The notes under the pieces were generated by a model. That model was not told the origin of the DNA. It saw nothing but the letters and a program-made list of their open reading frames with translations, and made no database searches. The translations under genes and the position numbers were made by a program. DNA of 16,033 nt from DATBLE01 sp038248655 (GTDB lineage Bacteria > Actinomycetota > Thermoleophilia > Gaiellales > Gaiellaceae): positions 1 to 16,033 of the forward strand of contig JBBRXG010000071.1 in the NCBI GenBank assembly GCA_038248655.1. The letters run 5' to 3'. Below, in pieces: positions 7,632 through 13,501 of the stretch (positions within the stretch are counted from its first letter, which is position 1; every line of letters begins with the position of its first letter).

Positions 7632-7658
7632 CGGAAGCGCTTACTGTAAGCGCTTACA
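7632..7658. promoter_or_regulatory. Two adjacent LacI-family operators
   Basis: TGTAAGCGCTTACA at 7645-7658 is a perfect 14-bp palindrome with the central CG typical of LacI/GalR operators. A second, imperfect copy, CGGAAGCGCTTACT, at 7632-7645 matches 11 of 14 positions and shares its last base with the first. The centres are 13 bp apart. They lie in the 101-bp gap between the lacI-type regulator gene and iolG and overlap the predicted promoter, so the regulator encoded at 7687-8706 is the natural candidate ligand. Confidence 0.88.
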
Positions 7659-7671
7659 TGGACGACGTCAA
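7643..7671 (-). promoter_or_regulatory. Predicted promoter of the inositol operon
   Basis: Reading the minus strand, TTGACG (7671-7666) and TACAGT (7648-7643) form -35 and -10 boxes separated by exactly 17 bp. The perfect LacI-type operator occupies most of the spacer and the second operator covers the -10 and start region. Bound repressor should therefore block RNA polymerase directly. Transcription would begin near 7636, leaving a leader of about 50 bases before iolG. Confidence 0.7.
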
Positions 7672-7686
7672 CAACGGAGGTGGCGT

Positions 7687-8706
7687 CTACGCCCGAGGCG
7701 CCGTCGAACCGCGGACGACCAGCGTCGGCTCGAGCAGCGAGCGGAGCCTCCGGACGCGGCGGCCGTTGATCAGGCCGATCAGGATCTCGGTCGCCTGCCG
7801 GCCGATCTCGGTCGCGGGCTGACGAACGGTGGTCAGGGGCGGAGAGGTGTAGGCGGCCAGGCGGAGGTCGTCGAAGCCGACCACCGAGACGTCGCCCGGA
7901 ACAGCGCGGCCGCTCTCGGCGAGCGCGTTCATCGTCCCGATCGCGGAGAGGTCGTTGGCTGCGAACACGGCAGTGAAGTCGAGACCCGCGTCGAGCAGCG
8001 AGCGCGTCGCCTCGTAGCCGCCGTCCTCGGTGAAGCGGCCGGCCGCGACGAGCGACGCGTCGTAGGAGAGGCGGGCCGAGCGCAGCGCCTCGCGGTAGCC
8101 GGCGATCCGCTCGCCGCTGATCCCGAGCTCGGTCGCGCCGGTGACGTGCGCGATCCGCGTGTGGCCGAGCTCGAGCAGGTGCTCGGTCGCCATCCGCGCG
8201 CCGCGTTCGTTGTCGACCTGGACGAGCGGCACCGACTGGGAGGTGACGTCCCGGTCGAGGCAGACGATCGGGAAGCCGTCCTCGACGAACTGCGCGATCC
8301 GGTCGGGCGTCATCACGAGCCCGTCCACGAGGGCGCCGTCCACCTGCTTCGCGCGGAGCAGGCTCAGGTACTCCTCCTCCCGCGCGGCATCCCCGCCCGT
8401 CGTGCAGAGGAGCATCGTGTGGTCGCTGGCGAGCGCGACCTCCTGGATCCCGCCGACGAGCGCGGCGTAGAACGGGTTGGTGATGTCGGGAAGCAGGAAG
8501 GCGATCGTCTGCGTGGACTTGGTGACGAGGCTGCGGGCGATCGTATTCGGCCGGTACCCGAGCCGCTCCACCGCCTGCTCGATCGCCTGCCGGGTCGCGG
8601 GCGCGATCTGCTCGGAGTCGTTCAGGGCGCGGGAGACGGTTGCGGTCGAGACCCCGGCCTCCCGGGCCACGTCGTAGATCGTCGGCCGGCTGCCCTTCGA
8701 GCTCAT
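7687..8706 (-). CDS. LacI-family transcriptional regulator, probable inositol operon repressor
   Basis: This 339-residue protein has the LacI/GalR layout. A DNA-binding helix-turn-helix TIYDVAREAGVSTATVSRAL lies at residues 9-28, followed by the hinge helix region LGYRPNTIARSL. A type 1 periplasmic-binding-like effector domain (IAFLLPDITNPFYAALV to VVGFDDLRLAAYTSPPLTTV) follows, ending in a normal C-terminus. It lies directly upstream of iolG on the same strand with the tandem palindromes between them, so it most likely represses the iol operon and releases it on an inositol-derived effector; the effector itself cannot be read from sequence. No matching operator is seen before its own ATG (8707-8809), so strong autoregulation is not evident. 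No clear ribosome-binding site precedes the ATG, and a leaderless or short-leader transcript is possible. Confidence 0.93.
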   Translation of the reverse strand: MSSKGSRPTIYDVAREAGVSTATVSRALNDSEQIAPATRQAIEQAVERLGYRPNTIARSLVTKSTQTIAFLLPDITNPFYAALVGGIQEVALASDHTMLLCTTGGDAAREEEYLSLLRAKQVDGALVDGLVMTPDRIAQFVEDGFPIVCLDRDVTSQSVPLVQVDNERGARMATEHLLELGHTRIAHVTGATELGISGERIAGYREALRSARLSYDASLVAAGRFTEDGGYEATRSLLDAGLDFTAVFAANDLSAIGTMNALAESGRAVPGDVSVVGFDDLRLAAYTSPPLTTVRQPATEIGRQATEILIGLINGRRVRRLRSLLEPTLVVRGSTAPRA

Positions 8707-8809
8707 CGGCGCGCCCAGCGTACTCCGTCCTCGGCGTCGTCGGACCGAGCAGGATTGCTGCTACACCGACCGGCCGCGCAGCTTCCTCCCCGCGTGGATC
8801 GAGCTGCGC

Positions 8810-11731
8810 CTACCTGGCCGGATCGAGGAAGGCGCTGATGCGCTTGCGGACCGCGGCTCGGATCGTTCGCGCGATCAGGCCGACCGTGAGGACAACGGCC
8901 AGGGTCAGGGCGGCCGCGGCGCTGACCAGGACGAGTCCGGCGAGCGTCCAGTTGCGATCGAGCGGTGCGGCGACGAGCCCGATTCCGGCGAGAAGAACGA
9001 CGACGAGGCCGCCGAGCGCGAGCGGTACCTTCCAGTTGAGCCTTGCGAGCGAGAGCAGCAGCGCTGCGATCGCTGCGATCCCACCGGACCTGTCGGGAAG
9101 CGCGTTGCGGAGCGCATTCCAGACGCTGCTCGAGCTGCCGCCGCGCCGGCTGAGGATGTCGCTGACGATCGTCGCGACCACCGGTGCCCCCCGTTTGAGC
9201 GAGCCGCTGAGCGGCGGGCTCGGCGTCTGGGTCAGCTCCTGGCCCGCGAACCATTCCAGCGGGCTGGGGCCGGCGTCCTGGTCGAGCTCGGAAGCGTAGT
9301 CCCGCAGAATCCGCGCGTGCGCTTTCTCGATCAGAGCCGGCACGGTCGCGGATGGCGCGAGTGCACGGATCAGGCACTCCGCGCCGTTGAGGCGACCCCA
9401 GGCCATGTCGCGCTTGCGCCAGTCGGTGTCGAGAAAGCCGGCGAAATGGTGCAGCCGGCGACCCATCAGCTCACGCGTGGCGGCAGGCAGCCGGTCGAGG
9501 CTCGTGGCGTCGACCGGGCTGATCCGGATGATCTCGACCGGGTTCGTCTCCCCGAGCGGGGCCGCATACTCGATCGGATAGAGGACGAGGTCGTACGTCT
9601 CGAAGCCGTCGTAGTAGGAGCGCAAGACGTAGCGAAGGCGTCCGTCGAAGTCGTCCTCGGCCGGCATCTGCCGGTCGGAGACATGCGGCCCGAGTGCCGT
9701 CTCGACCTCTCGGCGCGCCGCCGAGACCTGTGCTCCGACCAGGCCGCCGAGCGCCTCGGCCGCCGTGTCCAGGGCTTGCTCGTTCGCTGCGACCACGCCT
9801 GCGATCCGCTCGTCCCGCTCGGAGTCGAGGGCATCGAGTAGCCAGCGCAGGGTGGCGGAGGTGAGCTCGCTACTCGCGAGCGCCGTTGCGATCGGGCCGT
9901 CGGGCCGCGCCGCGAGCGTCGCGGTCTCCTGCAGCGCATCGAGCGCCGTCGCGAGGCGAAGCCGCAGCCCTGCGTACACCTCGCGCGCATCGCTCGAGCC
10001 GTCGACCGATGACGGCTCGAGTCCCGCCCCTGTCACGGTTGCGTCGCGCACCTCCGGCGCCCCGGTTTGCAGGTCCTTGAGCTTCTGGTAGACGAACATC
10101 AGCCGCCGCAGCCGGTAGGGGATGCCGTAGGCGAGCATGAACGCGTTGTCGGTCTGCCGGGTTTCGCCGGGGTCTTCGGCGTAGCGCGCTTCTTTCCAGG
10201 CTGCGATCACCTCCCGGATCGCCCACGCCTCGTCCGACTGCGGCGGCACGCCGGCGGCTGACGCGGCAAGCGCGGACATGTAGTCGATCGTGTTCGCGAC
10301 CTTCAGCCGGTAGTAGGTCGCATACGAAGGTCCCCATGGCAGATCGGGGTCGAGGAGGATCTCGCTCAGCGGAGTCGCGGCAAAGGTTCTCGGATCCTGG
10401 GACTTGAGCCGCGCGAACGCAGCCGTATCCGCCGCGTCGCCACGGCTCTTGGCGATGATCGCGCGGACCCGCTCGAGCGCCCGGTTGCGCTGCACGACCG
10501 CGTCGATGTCCTGGCGAATCACCTCCTTGCGCGGCAGCGTGAACGCGGCTGCCGCGGTCTCGATCGCGTTCCAGTCGTGTCCCCCCGGCGCCGCCGGCGG
10601 GGTCAGCTCGGCCGGGTCAGGCTCGATGTAGATCAGCTTGCGGTCGACGGGGATCGCGGCGTGCCGGCGGGCCAGCGTCTCGGTCGCATAGCTGAACGGC
10701 TTGTTGTCGAGGATGCCGCCGTCGGCAAACGGGCGGGTCGGGAACGGCTGCTCGAGATCGCCGCCGTAGTCCGAATAGAGACGGCGCCAGGACGCCTTCG
10801 GCTTCCCCCAGGGGCCGAGCAGGTCCAGCCGCACCGGTTCGAACGCAAAGGGGAACGCAGAGGTCGAGCGGGCCGTGTAGGCGAGAAACGGCGCCGTCTC
10901 CTTGCTGAAGTCGTTGCGGCCGTCCTTGCGGGAGAAGCGGAAGCGGAAGCGGTTGCCGTAGCGACGCTCGCGCGTGGTCGCGTTCGCGAGCCGAATCGGC
11001 AGCTCCAGTCCGTTCAGGTCGGTCGAGGTCACCCACAGATCGAGCTCGTCGACGAGCGGCGACGAGGTGTCGCCAGGGTTGCCGCTGATCGAGGTGAGGG
11101 CCTCCGCCAGCCGGTACAGCATCCGCCGCCCATTCAGGAGCGAGCGTGGCGGCAGCCCCTGCTCGAACCACTCGGCAAACCCGCTCGGAGCGTCGGCCGG
11201 AATCGAGGCGGCATCGTTCACCAGAACATCGATTCCGCCCTCGTCGATCCACACCGGCTTCAGCGCCGAGAGGGGCGTGTCATTCGCCAGAGCCGCGGCC
11301 AGGAACACTCCGTTCAGGCCGCCTGCCGAGGTGCCGGAGATGATGTCGACGACGAATCGTGAACGGATCGTGCCACCGCCACGTGCACGCGCCAGCTCGC
11401 GATAGACCGGCTCCGTGCTCTCGTCGTCATACCTCCGGACCGTGTCGGGCGGGTTCAACGGGTTCTGAACTGGCTCGGCCGGGGAGGTCGCCCGAACGAG
11501 CCGCCACAGCTCCTCGGCCACTCCGTACATGTAGATCGCCAGCGACACACCGCCGTACAGGACCACCGCGAGCCGCACTTCCTCCTCCAGCGCGAGCGCA
11601 AGCTCGGCGTCGGAGTCTGGCGCCGCGCCCTCCGCTTGCATGCGGTCGCCGGAGCTCTCGCCCTCGCTCTGCGCCAGCGGCGGCGCAGCGGCTGCGACCC
11701 GATCCCGCGTTTCGGGGCTATCAGCCATCAC
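8810..11731 (-). CDS. Patatin-related lipase-like protein with DUF3376-like region and C-terminal membrane helices
   Basis: The protein has 973 residues. The N-terminal patatin domain shows YGGVSLAIYMYGV (about 59-71, oxyanion-hole region), the nucleophile motif SGTSAGG with Ser near 135, and the catalytic Asp in FADGGILDNKPF (Asp near 337). A Ser-Asp acyl hydrolase dyad is therefore present and phospholipase-like activity is likely. Around residues 690-790, YYDGFETYDLVLYPIEY and FLDTDWRKRDMAWGRLNGAE resemble DUF3376 of the large bacterial patatin-related family (TIGR03607-like), whose function is not known. The last ~90 residues contain two clear hydrophobic segments (about 902-922 and 930-952), probably preceded by a third, followed by a basic tail. 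No signal peptide is seen. The start is GTG at 11731 or the adjacent ATG at 11728. Neighbours give no pathway link. Confidence 0.85.
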   Translation of the reverse strand: MMADSPETRDRVAAAAPPLAQSEGESSGDRMQAEGAAPDSDAELALALEEEVRLAVVLYGGVSLAIYMYGVAEELWRLVRATSPAEPVQNPLNPPDTVRRYDDESTEPVYRELARARGGGTIRSRFVVDIISGTSAGGLNGVFLAAALANDTPLSALKPVWIDEGGIDVLVNDAASIPADAPSGFAEWFEQGLPPRSLLNGRRMLYRLAEALTSISGNPGDTSSPLVDELDLWVTSTDLNGLELPIRLANATTRERRYGNRFRFRFSRKDGRNDFSKETAPFLAYTARSTSAFPFAFEPVRLDLLGPWGKPKASWRRLYSDYGGDLEQPFPTRPFADGGILDNKPFSYATETLARRHAAIPVDRKLIYIEPDPAELTPPAAPGGHDWNAIETAAAAFTLPRKEVIRQDIDAVVQRNRALERVRAIIAKSRGDAADTAAFARLKSQDPRTFAATPLSEILLDPDLPWGPSYATYYRLKVANTIDYMSALAASAAGVPPQSDEAWAIREVIAAWKEARYAEDPGETRQTDNAFMLAYGIPYRLRRLMFVYQKLKDLQTGAPEVRDATVTGAGLEPSSVDGSSDAREVYAGLRLRLATALDALQETATLAARPDGPIATALASSELTSATLRWLLDALDSERDERIAGVVAANEQALDTAAEALGGLVGAQVSAARREVETALGPHVSDRQMPAEDDFDGRLRYVLRSYYDGFETYDLVLYPIEYAAPLGETNPVEIIRISPVDATSLDRLPAATRELMGRRLHHFAGFLDTDWRKRDMAWGRLNGAECLIRALAPSATVPALIEKAHARILRDYASELDQDAGPSPLEWFAGQELTQTPSPPLSGSLKRGAPVVATIVSDILSRRGGSSSSVWNALRNALPDRSGGIAAIAALLLSLARLNWKVPLALGGLVVVLLAGIGLVAAPLDRNWTLAGLVLVSAAAALTLAVVLTVGLIARTIRAAVRKRISAFLDPAR

Positions 11732-12012
11732 GGTTCAGGCGAGCTCTCCCGTGAACTCTCTGCGCTGTCGCGAGCAAGCTCTTACCAGAACCGCCGGCGA
11801 AGTGGGCTCTGCTGTGGATTCGACCCTCCGCGGGGCGACGATCGACCTGCATGCGCAGAAACACGTTCCCGCACCACCTTCCGCCGCAGATCGGTCTTGG
11901 TCTCCCGAACCTACTCCGCGAGCAGGAAAGCGTCAACAGCCTCTGCGCGACGTTCGCGAGTCGCCAACGCAAGTCGGGCGTGGTGGAAGGCGAACCCGCC
12001 GGGCCTGGAAAC

Positions 12013-12047
12013 GGAGGCGCCCGCTCCTGGAAGGAGGCGGGCGCTCC
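12013..12047. other. GC-rich hairpin in intergenic DNA
   Basis: GGAG-g-CGCCCGC-TCC pairs with GGA-g-GCGGGCG-CTCC around the loop TGGAA. This gives 14 pairs with two single-base bulges. No T-run follows on either strand, so a rho-independent terminator is not clear. Its role is unknown. Confidence 0.55.
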
Positions 12048-12181
12048 AATGCCGGTGGGGTATGTGAGGGGAGATCCGGCGCGCTCAGCTTGCCCCACCC
12101 GAACGCTTTGGGCCTCCCGAAAAAGGGTGATCTTCGTCGTCGGCCGCGGAGAGGTGGCAGTGGACGCGGAAAGACGTCCGC

Positions 12182-12187
12182 TACCAT
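12182..12187 (+). promoter_or_regulatory. -10 box of tRNA-Ser(GCT)
   Basis: TACCAT fits the TAnnnT pattern and ends exactly 11 bases before the tRNA. The other two tRNAs in this window have TAGTCT and TACGCT at the same distance, which supports function. A weak TGGACG at 12161-12166 could be the -35 box, but its 15-bp spacing is short. Confidence 0.6.
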
Positions 12188-12198
12188 GCTCACGCTCC

Positions 12199-12289
12199 GG
12201 AGAAGTGGCCGAGTGGCTGAAGGCGGCGCCCTGCTAAGGCGTTATGTGGGTGAACACCTGCATCGAGGGTTCGAATCCCTCCTTCTCCG
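12199..12289 (+). tRNA. tRNA-Ser, anticodon GCT
   Basis: The acceptor stem GGAGAAG (12199-12205) pairs with CTTCTCC (12282-12288), with discriminator G at 12289. The 7-base anticodon loop CTGCTAA (12231-12237) presents GCT at 12233-12235, reading AGC/AGU serine codons. A long variable arm and the T-arm GAGGGTTCGAATCCCTC are present, as expected for a class II serine tRNA. CCA is not encoded. Confidence 0.97.
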
Positions 12290-12293
12290 TAAG

Positions 12294-12344
12294 CCCCGGG
12301 AAGTCCGCCCGCGCCTTCGGCGCGAGCATGATGACTTTCCGGGG
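12294..12344 (+). terminator. Large hairpin after tRNA-Ser(GCT), possible terminator
   Basis: CCCCGGGAAGTC (12294-12305) pairs with GACTTTCCGGGG (12333-12344) over 12 pairs including one G-U. The loop holds a second hairpin CGCGCC-ttc-GGCGCG. It begins 4 bases after the tRNA. No T-tract follows, so it may be a processing or rho-assisted end rather than a classic terminator. Confidence 0.5.
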
Positions 12345-12407
12345 ATGGAGTAGCTTCCGACCTGTGCGTGCCGCGCCCGCGCAGGTCGGGCGCGGCGGCG
12401 AAACGGT

Positions 12408-12413
12408 TAGTCT
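12408..12413 (+). promoter_or_regulatory. -10 box of tRNA-Ser(CGA)
   Basis: TAGTCT fits TAnnnT and ends exactly 11 bases before the tRNA, as for the other two serine tRNAs here. No good -35 match is seen 16-18 bases further upstream. Confidence 0.55.
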
Positions 12414-12424
12414 GAGCCTTGCGC

Positions 12425-12513
12425 GGAGGGGTGGCAGAGCGGTCGAATGCGGCGGTCTCGAAAACCGTTATCCGTCGTTCGGCGGATCGAGGGTTCAAAT
12501 CCCTCCCCCTCCG
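12425..12513 (+). tRNA. tRNA-Ser, anticodon CGA
   Basis: The acceptor stem GGAGGGG (12425-12431) pairs with CCCCTCC (12506-12512), with discriminator G at 12513. The anticodon loop CTCGAAA presents CGA at 12449-12451, reading UCG. A long variable arm and the T-arm GAGGGTTCAAATCCCTC identify a class II serine tRNA. CCA is not encoded. Confidence 0.97.
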
Positions 12514-12519
12514 CTTGAT

Positions 12520-12545
12520 AGAGCCGTTTCCGGTGGCACGGCTCT
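12520..12545 (+). terminator. Hairpin after tRNA-Ser(CGA), possible terminator
   Basis: AGAGCCGT (12520-12527) pairs with ACGGCTCT (12538-12545) around a 10-base loop, starting 7 bases after the tRNA. An overlapping alternative stem, GGCACGG with CCGTGCC (12535-12554), competes with it. The stem ends in CTCTT, only a weak U-tract, so terminator function is uncertain. Confidence 0.4.
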
Positions 12546-12591
12546 TGCCCGTGCCGGCCACGGTCTCTAGTACCTCGGCGAAGGAGGAAGC

Positions 12592-12677
12592 GTGGCGTTC
12601 GACCGGATCACCCCACGAGCTGCGCCGATGGCGGCCGCCCCCGAGTCGCGGATCCGGTCCACGCGAAGAAGGCCGTC
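12592..12677 (+). pseudogene. Possible truncated start of a small gene, DUF433-like
   Basis: AAGGAGG (12581-12587) lies 4 bases before a GTG at 12592, and a TTGCCC-17 bp-TAGTAC promoter-like pair sits upstream (12545-12573). The predicted start MAFDRIT, followed by a PM at positions 13-14, resembles the beginning of DUF433 antitoxin-like proteins, which often begin MxFDRITxDPxxMGG. After about 25 residues the frame turns into low-quality Arg/Ser-rich sequence and runs antisense into the RelE gene (it stays open to 12777). I read it as the preserved 5' end of a lost gene. It could equally be chance; the family link is a weak inference from a few residues. Confidence 0.3.
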
Positions 12678-12977
12678 TCAGCGCGAGCGAAGCCAGCGTT
12701 CGAGATCGCTGCGGTGGACGATCCCGAGTACGTGTACGACGCGATCCTCGACGATGACGTCGTACATCACGCGATAGTCGCCGACTCGGAGGCGGTGGAA
12801 CGAATCGGCAATCCCCTGGATCGTCCGCACTCTCTTGCCGGCGATCCGCCCCGGCGTCGCGGCGGCAGCCGCCAGCCTCTCGAGGCTCTGCTCGATCCGC
12901 GCCAGCTTCGATGTGGGCAGCTTGCGATGGGCCCCTGCCGCCGCAGGCGCGAGCATGACCTCGTACGGATCGCTCAG
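12678..12977 (-). CDS. RelE/ParE-family toxin, apparent CTG start
   Basis: RelE-fold toxins cleave ribosome-bound mRNA or, in the ParE branch, poison gyrase; this one looks RelE-like. From the first ATG (12956) the protein has 92 residues and lacks the opening beta strand. Reading upstream in frame gives SDPYEV-MLAPAAAGAHRKLP, the normal RelE beginning. The only plausible start there is CTG at 12977. It overlaps the antitoxin stop as CTGA and has GGGAG five bases before it, giving 99 residues. Further family features are GKRVRTIQGIADSFHRLRVGDYRVMYDV (the usual arginine-rich strand pair) and VVHVLGIVHRSDLER near the end. The His/Arg-rich C-terminus is typical. It is co-transcribed with and neutralised by the preceding Phd/YefM-type antitoxin. 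Confidence 0.85.
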   Translation of the reverse strand: MSDPYEVMLAPAAAGAHRKLPTSKLARIEQSLERLAAAAATPGRIAGKRVRTIQGIADSFHRLRVGDYRVMYDVIVEDRVVHVLGIVHRSDLERWLRSR

Positions 12978-13210
12978 CCCAACTCCCGCAGCGGACGAGA
13001 GCGGCCCTTCCGGTAGGCCGCCCGTGCGCGTCGGCGCATGGCGACGAACTCCTCGGCGTTGGCAAGCACGAGATCCTCGGCCTCCTCGATCGGCACGATC
13101 GCCGCCGCCGCCCGCCCGCGCTTGGTGACAACGTAGCTGCGCCCGCCCGAAACCTCGTCGACCACGCGCGAGGCGGCGCTCTTCAACTCCTTGATCCCGA
13201 TCTCAGCCAT
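12974..13210 (-). CDS. Phd/YefM-family antitoxin
   Basis: The antitoxin has 78 residues. The N-terminal domain MAEIGIKELKSAASRVVDEVSGG, followed by YVVTKRGRAAAAIVPIEE, is the classic Phd/YefM DNA-binding fold: a strand, a helix and 'TKRGrPvAvivP'. The C-terminal part (about 50-78) is charged and helical, the usual toxin-wrapping segment. I start at the ATG at 13210 because GGAGGGAG precedes it and the family begins at this point; an upstream TTG would add ten residues without a ribosome-binding site. Its stop overlaps the toxin start. Such antitoxins repress their own operon, and a palindrome upstream (13239-13250) could be the operator. Confidence 0.9.
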   Translation of the reverse strand: MAEIGIKELKSAASRVVDEVSGGRSYVVTKRGRAAAAIVPIEEAEDLVLANAEEFVAMRRRARAAYRKGRSRPLRELG

Positions 13211-13238
13211 CGACAGGCTCCCTCCAAGGTAGTCTCCC

Positions 13239-13250
13239 AAGTGACCACTT
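13239..13250. promoter_or_regulatory. Candidate operator of the toxin-antitoxin operon
   Basis: AAGTG-AC-CACTT is an inverted repeat with two central bases, 29 bp before the antitoxin ATG. On the minus strand TAAAGT (13252-13247) overlaps it and could be the -10 box. A further inverted repeat, ACTAT-tccc-ATAGT on the plus strand, lies about 20 bp upstream. I find no strong -35 box, so this is tentative. Confidence 0.35.
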
Positions 13251-13269
13251 TAGCAGCGGCGGGCGCGTA

Positions 13270-13497
13270 CTATTCCCATAGTCGTTCGTGGTCCTCGACT
13301 CTGTCCCGAGGATCATCTCGGCCGGGGCGCCGAGCAGGACGACCGCCTCGAACCGGGTCGTAGACACGCCCCTGATTGGACGCGCACCGGGAAACGTAGA
13401 GCGTGCCTTGCCGCCCGACGCGAGGAGATCCGCGAGCCGATCCTCTCGCCAGAGCCATTCGCTGTGGCGCGCGCAGCGCCAGTCCGTCCCGGTCGAC
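13270..13497 (-). pseudogene. Remnant of a P-loop (AAA-type) kinase-like protein, frameshifted
   Basis: Three blocks of a recognisable ATPase/kinase-like family appear in order but in two frames. HSEWLWREDRLADLLA is in one frame, LYVSRCASNQGRVYD is in the next frame, and RFEAVVLLGAPAEMIL followed by TTNDYG is back in the first. Joined, they read like the middle of bacterial P-loop kinases of the shikimate/adenylate-kinase-like AAA type ('...LFvsGcasNQGxFYdrFDavVLLsAP...RtTNdYGk'). The shifts lie near 13405-13415 and 13345-13350. The upstream part with the Walker A loop and the downstream end are both missing: the remnant stops at the toxin-antitoxin promoter and at the end of the dehydrogenase gene. 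Family recall is from memory; the broken state is seen directly. Confidence 0.65.
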
Positions 13498-13501
13498 CTC
13501 G

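Larger units (their letters stand above)
11732..12198. other. Intergenic stretch between the patatin gene and the first tRNA
   Basis: About 460 bases separate the divergent patatin gene and tRNA-Ser(GCT). The stretch must carry the patatin promoter, though I find no convincing -35/-10 pair for it. It holds a GC-rich hairpin at 12013-12047 and a TACCAT box at 12182-12187 serving the tRNA. Open frames cross it on both strands, but none shows a recognisable motif, ribosome-binding site or family resemblance, so I call no gene here. Confidence 0.6.

Noticed and set aside
11721..12098. A 125-residue open frame on the minus strand upstream of the patatin gene
   Set aside because: It has mixed composition, no motif and no convincing start signal, and overlapping frames on both strands are equally open.
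12190..13131. An open frame on the minus strand containing GGIRTLD and RPLQPLGHFSGA-like segments
   Set aside because: These peptides are the antisense translation of the two serine tRNAs, a frequent source of mis-annotated 'proteins'.
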